Assembly (NCBI GenBank): GCA_021848545.1
Contig: JAJZUL010000036.1
Span: 1 to 33,117 of the forward strand
Source of the DNA: Pseudomonadota bacterium
GTDB taxonomy: Bacteria; Pseudomonadota; Alphaproteobacteria; Rhodospirillales; Magnetospirillaceae
Length of the DNA stretch: 33,117 bases
Direction of reading: 5' to 3'
Numbering within the stretch: position 1 is the first letter of the stretch; each line of letters begins with the position of its first letter. Of this stretch, positions 1 to 6,651 are shown one piece after another. Made by a program: the position numbers and the translations under genes. Under the pieces are notes generated by a model, which ran no database searches, was not told the origin of the DNA, and was given only the letters and a program-made list of their open reading frames with translations.

Positions 1-28
1 CGTCGCTCCGGCGAGCATTGAGCGAGCG

Positions 29-112
29 GCCAAGCGCGCGGACGCGCGCGCTTAGGCAGAGGGCCAAATATGCCAAGCGCGCGGACGCGCGCGCCCGGCG
101 AGGGCCAAATAT
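29..112. repeat. Tandem hairpin-module repeat (two units)
   Basis: Two adjacent units begin at 29 and 72. Each starts GCCAA, then a hairpin with stem GCGCGC, loop GGAC and stem GCGCGC (34-49 and 77-92), and each ends in a GGGCCAAATAT tail. The second unit continues with CCCGGCGAGGG, which matches a block of the MITE at 17254-17290. No coding sequence is credible in 1-116. The region looks like part of a dispersed modular repeat family cut by the window edge. Confidence 0.7.
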
Positions 113-116
113 AAAG

Positions 117-159
117 CCTTTAGACCGTGATGCAGATTTTCTGCATCACGGTCTAAAGG
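117..159 (-). terminator. Perfect 20-bp stem-loop after the kinase gene
   Basis: Bases 117-136 and 140-159 are perfect reverse complements separated by TTT. The stem begins one base beyond the stop codon (161-163) of the histidine kinase, the last gene of the minus-strand signalling operon. On the minus strand the 3' arm ends in CCTTTAG rather than a long T-run, so it is a probable but not textbook intrinsic terminator. Its perfection and moderate GC content suggest a dispersed palindromic element used as a terminator. Confidence 0.55.
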
Positions 160-160
160 A

Positions 161-1213
161 TCAGTCCGGCGCGCGTTCGGGAAAGGTGAGCGCGAAGGCG
201 GTGCCGGGCGATTGGTCCAGCAGAACGACGGTCCCGCCCAAAGGACCGGTCGCAAGATTATAGACGATGTGCAGGCCGAGCCCGCTGCCGCCGCCGCCCC
301 GCCGGGTGGTGAAGAAGGGATCGAACACGCGGGCGCGATGTTTGGCGGCGATCCCCTTGCCGTCATCGCCATAGACCAGGCGCACCCAACCCGGTCGCGG
401 CCGATCGACGACGATGGAGAACAGGCCGCCCTCCCCCTCGCCATAGCCATGGGTCACCGAATTCATCACGAGATTGGTCAGGATTTGCGAAATCGCGCCC
501 GGATAACCGTCGATTTTGACGCCGTCGGGACAGGTGACCTCCACCCGATGGTCGGCGCGGCGCAAGGTCGGCCCCAGACTGATCAGGGTATCCTGAATGG
601 TTTCGGCCAGATCGAACACCCGGCGTTCGTCACTGGTCCGGTCCACCGCCACCTGTTTGAAGCCGGCGATCAAGGTCGCCGCCCGCCGGCAATTGTCCAA
701 AATCAGGGCGGAGGTATCGCTGGCGGTGGCCATGTAGCGTTCGAAATCGTCGATGCCGATATCGTCGGCTTCGAACAGGCGCCGCATATGGCCGGTGGCG
801 TCCTCCAGATGGGAGGCGCAGGACACGGCGATCCCCACCGGCGTATTGATCTCGTGGGCGATACCGGCGACCAGGGCGCCCAGCGACGCCAGTTTCTCGG
901 CCTGCGTCAGGGTTTCCCGGGTTTCCTTCAGCCGGGCCAGCGCCTCTTCGGCCTCGGCGCCACGCCGCGCGAGTTCGCGGTTGAGACGCGCCAACTGCGC
1001 CTGTTGCCGATCGCTGCCCCGCACCAGACGACGCTGTTCGCGAATGGCGCGGCGATAGGATTCGATCAGGGCCGCCACGCCGGCCTTGAGATCGTCGCCG
1101 CCAGGATCGCCGGAACCGTCCGACAAACGCGCCAACATCGCCTCGGCTTGCGTCAACGCCTGTTCCTCGGCGCCGAACAGGCTGAACCCGTCGCCGTGGC
1201 TCTGCTTCGACAC
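161..1213 (-). CDS. Soluble sensor histidine kinase (SiaBC-linked)
   Basis: Cytoplasmic histidine kinase of about 350 residues with no membrane segment. An N-terminal charged coiled coil (about residues 40-110) leads into the dimerisation/phosphoacceptor helix, with H-box GIAHEINTP (His120). The HATPase domain follows: N-box ILTNLVMNSVTHG, G1-type DDGKGI, F-box FDPFFTT and G2 GSGLGLHIV. The chosen start is GTG at 1213, five bases past the siaC stop, with GAGG just upstream. An upstream in-frame ATG at 1327 would lie deep inside siaC and adds unlikely arginine-rich sequence. It is the last gene of the operon and is followed by a stem-loop. It probably autophosphorylates and passes phosphate to a receiver, perhaps the one in the hybrid protein or the OmpR-type regulator of the same operon. 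The input signal is unknown, and the coiled coil suggests it senses through a partner protein. Confidence 0.85.
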   Translation of the reverse strand: MSKQSHGDGFSLFGAEEQALTQAEAMLARLSDGSGDPGGDDLKAGVAALIESYRRAIREQRRLVRGSDRQQAQLARLNRELARRGAEAEEALARLKETRETLTQAEKLASLGALVAGIAHEINTPVGIAVSCASHLEDATGHMRRLFEADDIGIDDFERYMATASDTSALILDNCRRAATLIAGFKQVAVDRTSDERRVFDLAETIQDTLISLGPTLRRADHRVEVTCPDGVKIDGYPGAISQILTNLVMNSVTHGYGEGEGGLFSIVVDRPRPGWVRLVYGDDGKGIAAKHRARVFDPFFTTRRGGGGSGLGLHIVYNLATGPLGGTVVLLDQSPGTAFALTFPERAPD

Positions 1214-1218
1214 CGGCC

Positions 1219-1611
1219 TCAGCCCACTCCCTCGACGGCGATCAGATTGAAGACCACATGCTCCAGATCTTCGGAAAAATCCTCGCCGAATTCCCGCATG
1301 GTGTCGTCGTCGGGCGCATAGCGCCAATCGACGGTAACCGGCCCGCCCTCGGCCGCCGCCTGGTCGAGCATCACAAACAGATTCATCAGCGCCTTGGCGC
1401 TGGAGCTGTTGAAATAGATCAATTCCATGTCGAGATGCAGCCCGCGGGCCGATCCGGCCTCCAGATAGGATTCGATGGCGGCGAAGATCGGCGCGAACAC
1501 CCGCGACGCATCCTCGGGATAGGATTCGCCGCGGATGGACATCCGCCCGATGGACGGGTCGAAATCCACCGCCGGAGACCGTTCACCGGATTCGATATGC
1601 AAATCGCTCAT
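1219..1611 (-). CDS. siaC: SiaC family regulatory phosphoprotein
   Basis: 130-residue protein of the SiaC (DUF1987) family, a small STAS-like regulator. In Pseudomonas aeruginosa SiaC binds and activates the diguanylate cyclase SiaD, and is switched off when SiaB phosphorylates it on a threonine. Here the strand Met-Glu-Leu-Ile-Tyr-Phe is followed by Asn and a serine run (about residues 69-71) where the family carries its phosphoacceptor, so serine may replace threonine. The start at 1611 (MSDLHIE) has GAGGG just upstream; the ATG at 1668 lacks family similarity and overlaps siaB. The gene lies 53 bases after siaB and five bases before the kinase GTG. No SiaD-type cyclase is adjacent, so its target may be the neighbouring kinase or a distant GGDEF protein. 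Family assignment is good; the partner is inferred. Confidence 0.8.
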   Translation of the reverse strand: MSDLHIESGERSPAVDFDPSIGRMSIRGESYPEDASRVFAPIFAAIESYLEAGSARGLHLDMELIYFNSSSAKALMNLFVMLDQAAAEGGPVTVDWRYAPDDDTMREFGEDFSEDLEHVVFNLIAVEGVG

Positions 1612-1664
1612 ACTGCCCTCATGCCGCCCGCCATGCCTGGACTGCCCGCCCCTGCGACCCGGCG

Positions 1665-2216
1665 TCAAATCGAAACGCGCATACAGAAAAACGACTTCCC
1701 GTCTTCGATGGGATCGAACCCGAATTCGATCGGCCGGCTGGCCCGGCGGGCGATCTCGATCAGGCCGATGGTGGCGCCGCGGCTGTCGTCGTCGGGCGCC
1801 TCGCGCAACTGTTCCCGGTAATAGGCTTTGATCGCCGGCGCGTCCAGACTGTTCAGATGGTCCAGGCGCTGCCGGAGACGGGCCTCGTCCTCTTCCCGGA
1901 TGACATTGCCGCAGACGATGAAGAAGGCGCCGTCATCGCTGCCGATGGTCACCATCCCCGACGACAGTTCGACCCCTTCGCCACGCTGGCCCTCCACCTT
2001 TTCGGCGGAATAGCGAATAACGTTCTGGGCTTGCTCAACAAAAACCGAGAATACTTTCTTGGCCGTATTCATGTCGGCCTCCTCCAACGTCATTTTCTGA
2101 CGTAGAGCCTCGCCCAGAGAATACAGGATATTCTCGGACATATAGCCGGAAAAGGAGAAGATGATCCCCTGTTCGTCGAGGGTCCGCTTGAAAGACCTGT
2201 AATACTGCGCCAGCAT
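1665..2216 (-). CDS. siaB: SiaB family protein kinase
   Basis: 183-residue cytoplasmic protein of the SiaB family (DUF6272, an HATPase-like fold that acts as a Ser/Thr kinase on SiaC). Visible family features are the opening with FSFSGYMSENIL, the helix with FVEQAQNVIRYS (the N-box equivalent), the strand with GMVTIG, and the late glycine turn GATIGLIEIARRA. The start at 2216 (MLAQYYRS) has AAGGTGG about nine bases upstream and agrees with family N-termini; the longer reading frame to 2294 adds 26 uncharacteristic residues. Siting directly before siaC indicates a kinase-substrate pair. A gap of 127 bases (2217-2343) with no recognisable gene or strong hairpin separates it from the hybrid kinase upstream, so an internal promoter is possible. 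Confidence 0.8.
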   Translation of the reverse strand: MLAQYYRSFKRTLDEQGIIFSFSGYMSENILYSLGEALRQKMTLEEADMNTAKKVFSVFVEQAQNVIRYSAEKVEGQRGEGVELSSGMVTIGSDDGAFFIVCGNVIREEDEARLRQRLDHLNSLDAPAIKAYYREQLREAPDDDSRGATIGLIEIARRASRPIEFGFDPIEDGKSFFCMRVSI

Positions 2217-2343
2217 AGCGTTCAGCCACCTTGGATCCCGGGCGACCTTCCCGCCCGTTTGCGCGAGGCATCCTGCCCGCGACCAACGTTCCACGTTTTC
2301 ATAGCACGAATCGAACGATTTGCGCAGTCATGGGAACGCATCG

Positions 2344-3624
2344 TCACCGATCCGCCCGCAATTGCACGGTAAAAACACTGCCGCCTCCCGGCCGGTGGCC
2401 GGCGGCGATGGTCCCGCCATGCATGTGAACGATCTGCCGCGCCAGATGCAGACCGATCCCCGTCCCGGGCCGGGTCCCCACATTGCCGGCGCGAAAGAAG
2501 CGCTCGAACACCAGGGGGATATCCGCCGGGGGAATGCCGATGCCGCGATCGGAAACGGTGACCGCCACGGTGCCGCCGCCGGTTTCGGCCGCCACCTCGA
2601 CCGGCGCGTCGGACGGGGAATATTTCAGCGCGTTGCCGATGAGATTGTCGAACACCAGCGCCAGCAGGCCGCCATCGCCCCGGATTTCCGGACAATCGGC
2701 CAGGGCCAGGCGAATGTCGCGCCCGGGCTCGGCGGTGCCGTGCAAGGAAACGGTGGTCTTGAGCAGGGACGCCAGATCGACGGCGCCGTCCTGCAAAGCG
2801 ATCCGGCCGCTTTCCAATTGCTCGTCGGCCAGACAGGTCTCGATCAGGCCGGTCAGGCGACGTACGCCGCCGCGAATGGTTTCGAGACGGGGCCGCATGG
2901 GGGGCGACGCCTCGGCGGCCAGCAACAGCATCTGGGCGGCCGAATCGATAACGGCCAGGGGCGTGCGGAATTCATGGGACATCATCGACAGGAACTGGCG
3001 CAATTGCCGTTTCGCCTCGGTCTCGCGGGCCAAGGCCCGTTCCGCCGCCTCCTTGGCCTCGTTCAGCGCCCTGGTCCGTTCCGCCACCCGCCGTTCCAGG
3101 GCGGTGTTGAGCCCGCCCAATTCCTCGGCCATCTGCGACACCCGCGCGATATCGCGCCAGGACCGCACCGCCGCCACCAGAGCGGTGAACAGCTTTTGGG
3201 CCGTGATTTCGGTTTTGCTTTTGTAATCGTTGACGTCCCAGCCTTGGATGACGTCGCGTTCGGGCGCGCTGCCGGGCTGGCCGGTGCGCAGGATCAGGCG
3301 CATGCGCCGGTTACCCAGCTCCTCGCGGATGCGCCGAACCAGGACCAGGCCGGAATCGGGCGCCTCCATCACCACGTCGATCAGCGCCACCGGTATGTCC
3401 GGGTCGGCCGCCGCCGCCGCCAGGGCCTCGGCCGACGAACGGGCCGTCACCGGCGCGAAGGAACGGCCTTCGAACAGGAAATCGCGCAGCAGAACGGCGG
3501 TCATGGCATGGACTTCGGGGTCGTCGTCCACCACCAGCACGCGCCACGGTTCGACCCCGGTTTCAACCCGCCGCCGGCCCAGGGGCAACTTCGCCTTGCC
3601 GGTCCTGGTGGCCGCGCCCGCCAT
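2344..3624 (-). CDS. Receiver-histidine kinase hybrid protein
   Basis: 426-residue soluble protein with reversed hybrid order. A receiver domain (about residues 26-155) has acidic pocket VDDDP, phosphoacceptor Asp82 in LIDVVM, and a Lys in NDYKSKTE. A coiled coil (160-205) follows, then HisKA with MMSHEFRTP (His216), and an HATPase with FDNLIGNALKYS, DRGIGIP, FERFFRA and GTGIGLHLA. The receiver resembles those of RR-HD-GYP proteins (LRTGQPG, TAQKLFTAL). Start ATG 3624 has GAGG about eight bases upstream; a GTG at 3639 overlapping the regulator stop is an alternative. It follows the OmpR-type regulator by 11 bases and is surely cotranscribed. A receiver at the N terminus suggests that phosphorylation by another kinase gates its own kinase activity, placing it as a middle step of a relay. 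Confidence 0.87.
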   Translation of the reverse strand: MAGAATRTGKAKLPLGRRRVETGVEPWRVLVVDDDPEVHAMTAVLLRDFLFEGRSFAPVTARSSAEALAAAAADPDIPVALIDVVMEAPDSGLVLVRRIREELGNRRMRLILRTGQPGSAPERDVIQGWDVNDYKSKTEITAQKLFTALVAAVRSWRDIARVSQMAEELGGLNTALERRVAERTRALNEAKEAAERALARETEAKRQLRQFLSMMSHEFRTPLAVIDSAAQMLLLAAEASPPMRPRLETIRGGVRRLTGLIETCLADEQLESGRIALQDGAVDLASLLKTTVSLHGTAEPGRDIRLALADCPEIRGDGGLLALVFDNLIGNALKYSPSDAPVEVAAETGGGTVAVTVSDRGIGIPPADIPLVFERFFRAGNVGTRPGTGIGLHLARQIVHMHGGTIAAGHRPGGGSVFTVQLRADR

Positions 3625-3635
3625 ATCCGTGCGCC

Positions 3636-4364
3636 TCACGGCGACACCGTCACCGGCGCGGCGAAAGCGTACCCCACCCCGTGAACGGCCTCGACCGGAA
3701 GGACTTCGCCGAGATCGGCGCGGGCCTTGGCGCGCAGCCGGCGCACCATCGAATCGATCGAACGGTCGGCCGGGTCCCAATAGCGTTTGCCCAGCGCCGT
3801 CATGATATCGGCGCGGCCGACCGCCTCGCCGGGGCGGGCCACCAGCAAGGCGATGAAAACCCGCTCGCCGGCGGTCAATTTGAGACCGCGTCCGTTCGGC
3901 GCCAGCAAAGTCCAGGTCAGCGCCTCGTAGACCCAATTTTCGCCGCCGGCTTCGATGGCGGGCGCGGCGCGGGGCGCGACCGCCCCATCCCGCTCGCCAT
4001 CCCGCCCCAGACGGCGGGCCAGGGCGCGGACCTGCGCTTCCAATTCGCGCAGATCCACCGGCTTGACCAGATAGGCGTCGGCGCCGACCTCCAGCCCGAC
4101 CACGCGGTCCACGCCCAATCCCCGCGCCGTCAGCATGATGATGCCCACGCTTGACCGCTCCCGCAGGCGGCGGGCGATGGAGAAGCCGTCTTCCCCCGGC
4201 AGATTGATGTCGAGAACCAGGATATCGGGGTCGGCCGACGCCAGATGGCGGTCCAGGGCGTCCGCATCCCCGCAGCCGGTCACGCTATGGCCGCACCGGC
4301 CGAAATATTCCACCAGATCGTCTCTCAGCGACGCTTCGTCTTCGACGACAACGATCTCGGCCAT
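3636..4364 (-). CDS. OmpR/PhoB-family response regulator
   Basis: 242 residues. The N-terminal receiver has acidic residues EDE (8-10), phosphoacceptor Asp52 in LVLDINLPG, a Thr in MLTARG and Lys101 in VKPVDL. The C-terminal winged helix (about 150-240) carries LTAGERVFIALLVARPGEAV, RSIDSMVRRLR and a closing hairpin GVGYAF typical of OmpR/PhoB DNA-binding domains. Start ATG 4364 has AGGGGG upstream; an ATG at 4397 would add eleven residues of low-complexity Ala/Gly. It heads the operon regulator, hybrid kinase, siaB, siaC, kinase, so it is likely the transcriptional output of the relay. The 75-base gap to the upstream orphan DnaA-like gene shows no clear promoter, and cotranscription with that gene is possible. 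Confidence 0.9.
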   Translation of the reverse strand: MAEIVVVEDEASLRDDLVEYFGRCGHSVTGCGDADALDRHLASADPDILVLDINLPGEDGFSIARRLRERSSVGIIMLTARGLGVDRVVGLEVGADAYLVKPVDLRELEAQVRALARRLGRDGERDGAVAPRAAPAIEAGGENWVYEALTWTLLAPNGRGLKLTAGERVFIALLVARPGEAVGRADIMTALGKRYWDPADRSIDSMVRRLRAKARADLGEVLPVEAVHGVGYAFAAPVTVSP

Positions 4365-4439
4365 GACGCCCCCTGCTCCCGCTGGAGCCGGAAGCACCGA
4401 AGTCGAACCGGCCCCATTAGACGAATAGGGAGGACCGAG

Positions 4440-4835
4440 TCAGACGTCGGGCATGATGACCAGTCGGATCAGCCTCTCCAGCATACCGTCCATACATTCC
4501 GTCCAAACCGGGTCCTTGTCCATCATCTCGCGGCACCGGCGAACGGCGCGCAGCACGGTGGTATGGCTGCGCCCGCCGAAAAACTCGCCCAGTTCGGGCA
4601 GGGAGCAGCCGGTCATTTGGCGCGCGTAATACATGGCCGCCATACGCGGCTTCCACACCGCGTGGGAACGGCTGGGCGTCATCAATTGGGCGACGGAAAG
4701 GCCGAATTCATCGGCCACCGCCTTGATGATGGCGGCAACGTTTTCCCGCCGGGTATTCTCCGACCCGCTCCGCGGACGGAAATCCTGCGACGGGGTGGAC
4801 AGCGGCGCGGCGGCACCCATGGTGGCCAATTGCAT
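4440..4835 (-). CDS. Orphan DnaA domain IV-like DNA-binding protein
   Basis: 131-residue protein consisting essentially of the DnaA C-terminal DNA-binding domain. It aligns by eye with E. coli DnaA domain IV: VADEFGLSVAQLM, a basic loop with PSRSHAVWKPR, the helix SLPELGEFFGG, and the DnaA signature as GGRSHTTVLRA. The replication initiator usually has Asp where this has Ser (GRDHTTV). No AAA+ domain (no Walker A/B) is present, so it cannot act as an initiator by itself. Start 4835 (MQLATMG) is chosen with a weak GGGA upstream; ATG 4820 is an alternative. It is paralogous to the next gene upstream. It could bind DnaA boxes as a competitor or accessory factor, or be a transcription factor derived from this fold. 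The domain is certain; the role is unknown. Confidence 0.82.
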   Translation of the reverse strand: MQLATMGAAAPLSTPSQDFRPRSGSENTRRENVAAIIKAVADEFGLSVAQLMTPSRSHAVWKPRMAAMYYARQMTGCSLPELGEFFGGRSHTTVLRAVRRCREMMDKDPVWTECMDGMLERLIRLVIMPDV

Positions 4836-4979
4836 GGTATTGATCCCGTTTCGAAGCAACTTATTGCGCACAACAATGGCGCGGGGACGGGAGCGGGGCC
4901 ACCCGCAGCTTGGCACGTTTTGTGACGAAATGTGGCGGGCGCGCCCGTCCGGGCGTCTGGCCGCGCGCCGGATACGCGG

Positions 4980-5351
4980 TCAGGTCCGCGCGGTCAGAAC
5001 CATGTCCGCCGCATGGCGTTCCAGACGATTGCGAAGCACGGCCAGGCATTCGCGCCAACAAACGTCCCGATCCATCAAGTCCCGGCACCGGCGGGTGGCG
5101 CGCAGCACCGTGGTATGGCTGCGCCCGCCAAAGGCACGCCCCAGTTCCGGCAGGGAACAATCGGTCATCAGGCGGGCCAGATACATCGCGGCCATCCGCG
5201 GTTTCCATACGGCGTGGCTGCGTGACGGCATCATCATCTCCGATACGGTCAGGCCGAACTCGTCGGCGACGATTCGAATGACGGCCTCCAGGACCTTCCG
5301 GCAGGCGTGCCGTTCTGGCGACAGCTCCATCAAAAACGGTACGGCTTCCAT
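4980..5351 (-). CDS. Orphan DnaA domain IV-like protein, second copy
   Basis: 123-residue paralogue of the gene at 4440-4835, with the same core: VADEFGLTVSEMM, PSRSHAVWKPRMAAMYLAR, CSLPELGRAFGG and GGRSHTTVLRATRRCRD. The two share most residues over about 80 positions, and diverge at both ends. Both carry the Asp-to-Ser change inside the DnaA signature, so the duplication came after that change. ATG 5351 is preferred, with TAGGTG seven bases upstream; ATG 5387 would lie only about six bases after the predicted transcription start of the promoter at 5400-5428. The 144-base gap to the downstream copy holds no gene. No Walker motifs are present. Tandem retention suggests either dosage or distinct DNA targets. 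Confidence 0.82.
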   Translation of the reverse strand: MEAVPFLMELSPERHACRKVLEAVIRIVADEFGLTVSEMMMPSRSHAVWKPRMAAMYLARLMTDCSLPELGRAFGGRSHTTVLRATRRCRDLMDRDVCWRECLAVLRNRLERHAADMVLTART

Positions 5352-5399
5352 GGCGACACCTACCGGTGCGATTGCTTCTGCATACAAAGCGCCATCAAA

Positions 5400-5428
5400 A
5401 GTATACGTAAGCCGACATTTTGTGACAA
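5400..5428 (-). promoter_or_regulatory. Sigma-70-type promoter of the orphan DnaA-like gene
   Basis: Read on the minus strand: TTGTCA (5428-5423), a 17-base spacer, then TATACT (5405-5400), predicting a start near 5393 and a leader of about 42 bases before ATG 5351. The -35 box overlaps the near-palindrome TTGTGACAA (5420-5428). A similar TTTTGTGAC sequence lies about 85 bases upstream of the sister gene (4918-4926), a possible shared operator. Confidence 0.6.
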
Positions 5429-5487
5429 TACCTCTTCCGGTCGGATGCGCCCTTGCATCCCCCGAAGCATCGACGGAAATGGGGTCA

Positions 5488-5585
5488 GGGTTTGTGAATC
5501 AATCGAACTTGCAAAAGAACGCCCATTGGAAACGCTGGCGTTTTTCCGTCGATTTCACGCCGGATGGGCATTCTTTCACAAACTC
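5488..5585 (-). repeat. 98-bp stop-codon-abutting palindromic element, copy 1
   Basis: One of three 98-bp copies (others 24910-25007 and 31430-31527), nearly identical in length and sequence. Read in the direction of the adjacent gene it starts GAGTTTGTGAA immediately after the TGA stop of pip and ends TTCACAAACCC, giving terminal inverted repeats. An inner imperfect hairpin pairs AGAATGCCCAT with ATGGGCGTTCT and is followed by TTTT. TGA occurs on both flanks. Likely a non-autonomous repeat acting as a terminator. Confidence 0.85.
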
Positions 5586-6539
5586 TCAGGCGCCGAAAGC
5601 CGGCCCCTTCATGGCCTCCACCGCCTCGATCAGAGCGGCGCGGGTTCCCGGTTCCATGGCCGAATGGCCGGCATCGGGGATAAGCGTCAGACGGCTGCCG
5701 GGCCAGGAATCGGCCAGCTCGACGGCGGTGGCCGGGGGGCAGACCATGTCGTACCGCCCCTGGACGATGGTCGCGGGAAGGCCGGCGATCCGGTTCATGT
5801 TCCCCAGAAGCTGGCCGGGCGCCAGAAACCCGCCATGGACCATGTAATGACATTCGATCCGCGCCAGCGACAGACTGCCGCCGGCTTCGGCGCCGGTGGT
5901 CGCGGCGGCGCGGGGCAACAGACGGGCGCAGGCATCCTCGTACGCGCACCAGGCCTGGGCCGCCGGCAGATTGACCGCCGGATCGAAATCGAGCAGGCGG
6001 CGGTAATAGGCGCCCAGCAGGTCGCCGCGCTCACCCTCGGGCAGGAATTCCACCAGTCGCCGGCGGGCTTCGGGAAAGAACAGGCCCATGCCGTCCAGGA
6101 ACCAGGCCACCTCTTGCGGGCGGAACAGGAAGATTCCGCGCAACACGAACCCCGCCACCCGGTCGGGATGGGCCTGCCCATAGGCCAAAGCCAGGGTGCT
6201 GCCCCACGACCCGCCGAACAGCAGCCACCGCTCGATGCCCAGATGACGGCGCAGCTTTTCCATATCGGCGATCAGATCGGCGGTGGTGTTGGCCTCGACC
6301 GAGGCGTTGGGCGTGGACCGTCCGCACCCGCGCTGATCGAACAGCACGATCCGCCAGAAGGCGGGATCGAAGAACCGCCGATAGGGAGCGGCGACGGCCG
6401 CGCCCGGCCCGCCGTGAAGGAACAGGACGGCGGCACCGTCGGGATTGCCCGACACTTCCCAATACAGGCGATGGGGATCGCCGACATCGAGCCATCCGGT
6501 CGCATGGGGCGTGATCGGCGGGTAAAAGTCCAGGGTCAC
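5586..6539 (-). CDS. pip: Proline iminopeptidase
   Basis: 317-residue alpha/beta-hydrolase of peptidase family S33, releasing N-terminal proline from peptides (EC 3.4.11.5) in the cytoplasm. The opening with YPPITPHATGWLDVGD and the motif LYWEVSGNP are typical of the family. Catalytic features seen: oxyanion-hole HGGPG (42-46), nucleophile elbow GGSWGS (Ser111), DQRGCGRS after strand 4, acid GRYDMVCPP and base His in DAGHS near the end. Length matches bacterial Pip. The start is GTG at 6539, as no in-frame ATG suits the conserved N terminus; its ribosome site is weak (GGAA). It is divergent from queA with 112 bases between. Its TGA stop is directly followed by a 98-bp palindromic element. Confidence 0.93.
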   Translation of the reverse strand: MTLDFYPPITPHATGWLDVGDPHRLYWEVSGNPDGAAVLFLHGGPGAAVAAPYRRFFDPAFWRIVLFDQRGCGRSTPNASVEANTTADLIADMEKLRRHLGIERWLLFGGSWGSTLALAYGQAHPDRVAGFVLRGIFLFRPQEVAWFLDGMGLFFPEARRRLVEFLPEGERGDLLGAYYRRLLDFDPAVNLPAAQAWCAYEDACARLLPRAAATTGAEAGGSLSLARIECHYMVHGGFLAPGQLLGNMNRIAGLPATIVQGRYDMVCPPATAVELADSWPGSRLTLIPDAGHSAMEPGTRAALIEAVEAMKGPAFGA

Positions 6540-6651
6540 GTAGCGGATTCCGGCCAGAAGGACACGTCGTCATTGTGCCACGCCCGCCCGCCGCACGCGA
6601 GGTCTGCTACAAGCGCCTTGACGGCGGCGGCGTTTCCTGCGAAGCCGCGCC

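Noticed and set aside
29-112. CRISPR array at the window start
   Set aside because: Only two units, internally palindromic, with no unique spacers and no cas genes; they match MITE modules.
161-1327. Upstream ATG start for the histidine kinase
   Set aside because: It would overlap siaC by more than 100 bases and add an Arg-rich segment; GTG 1213 has a ribosome site and normal operon spacing.
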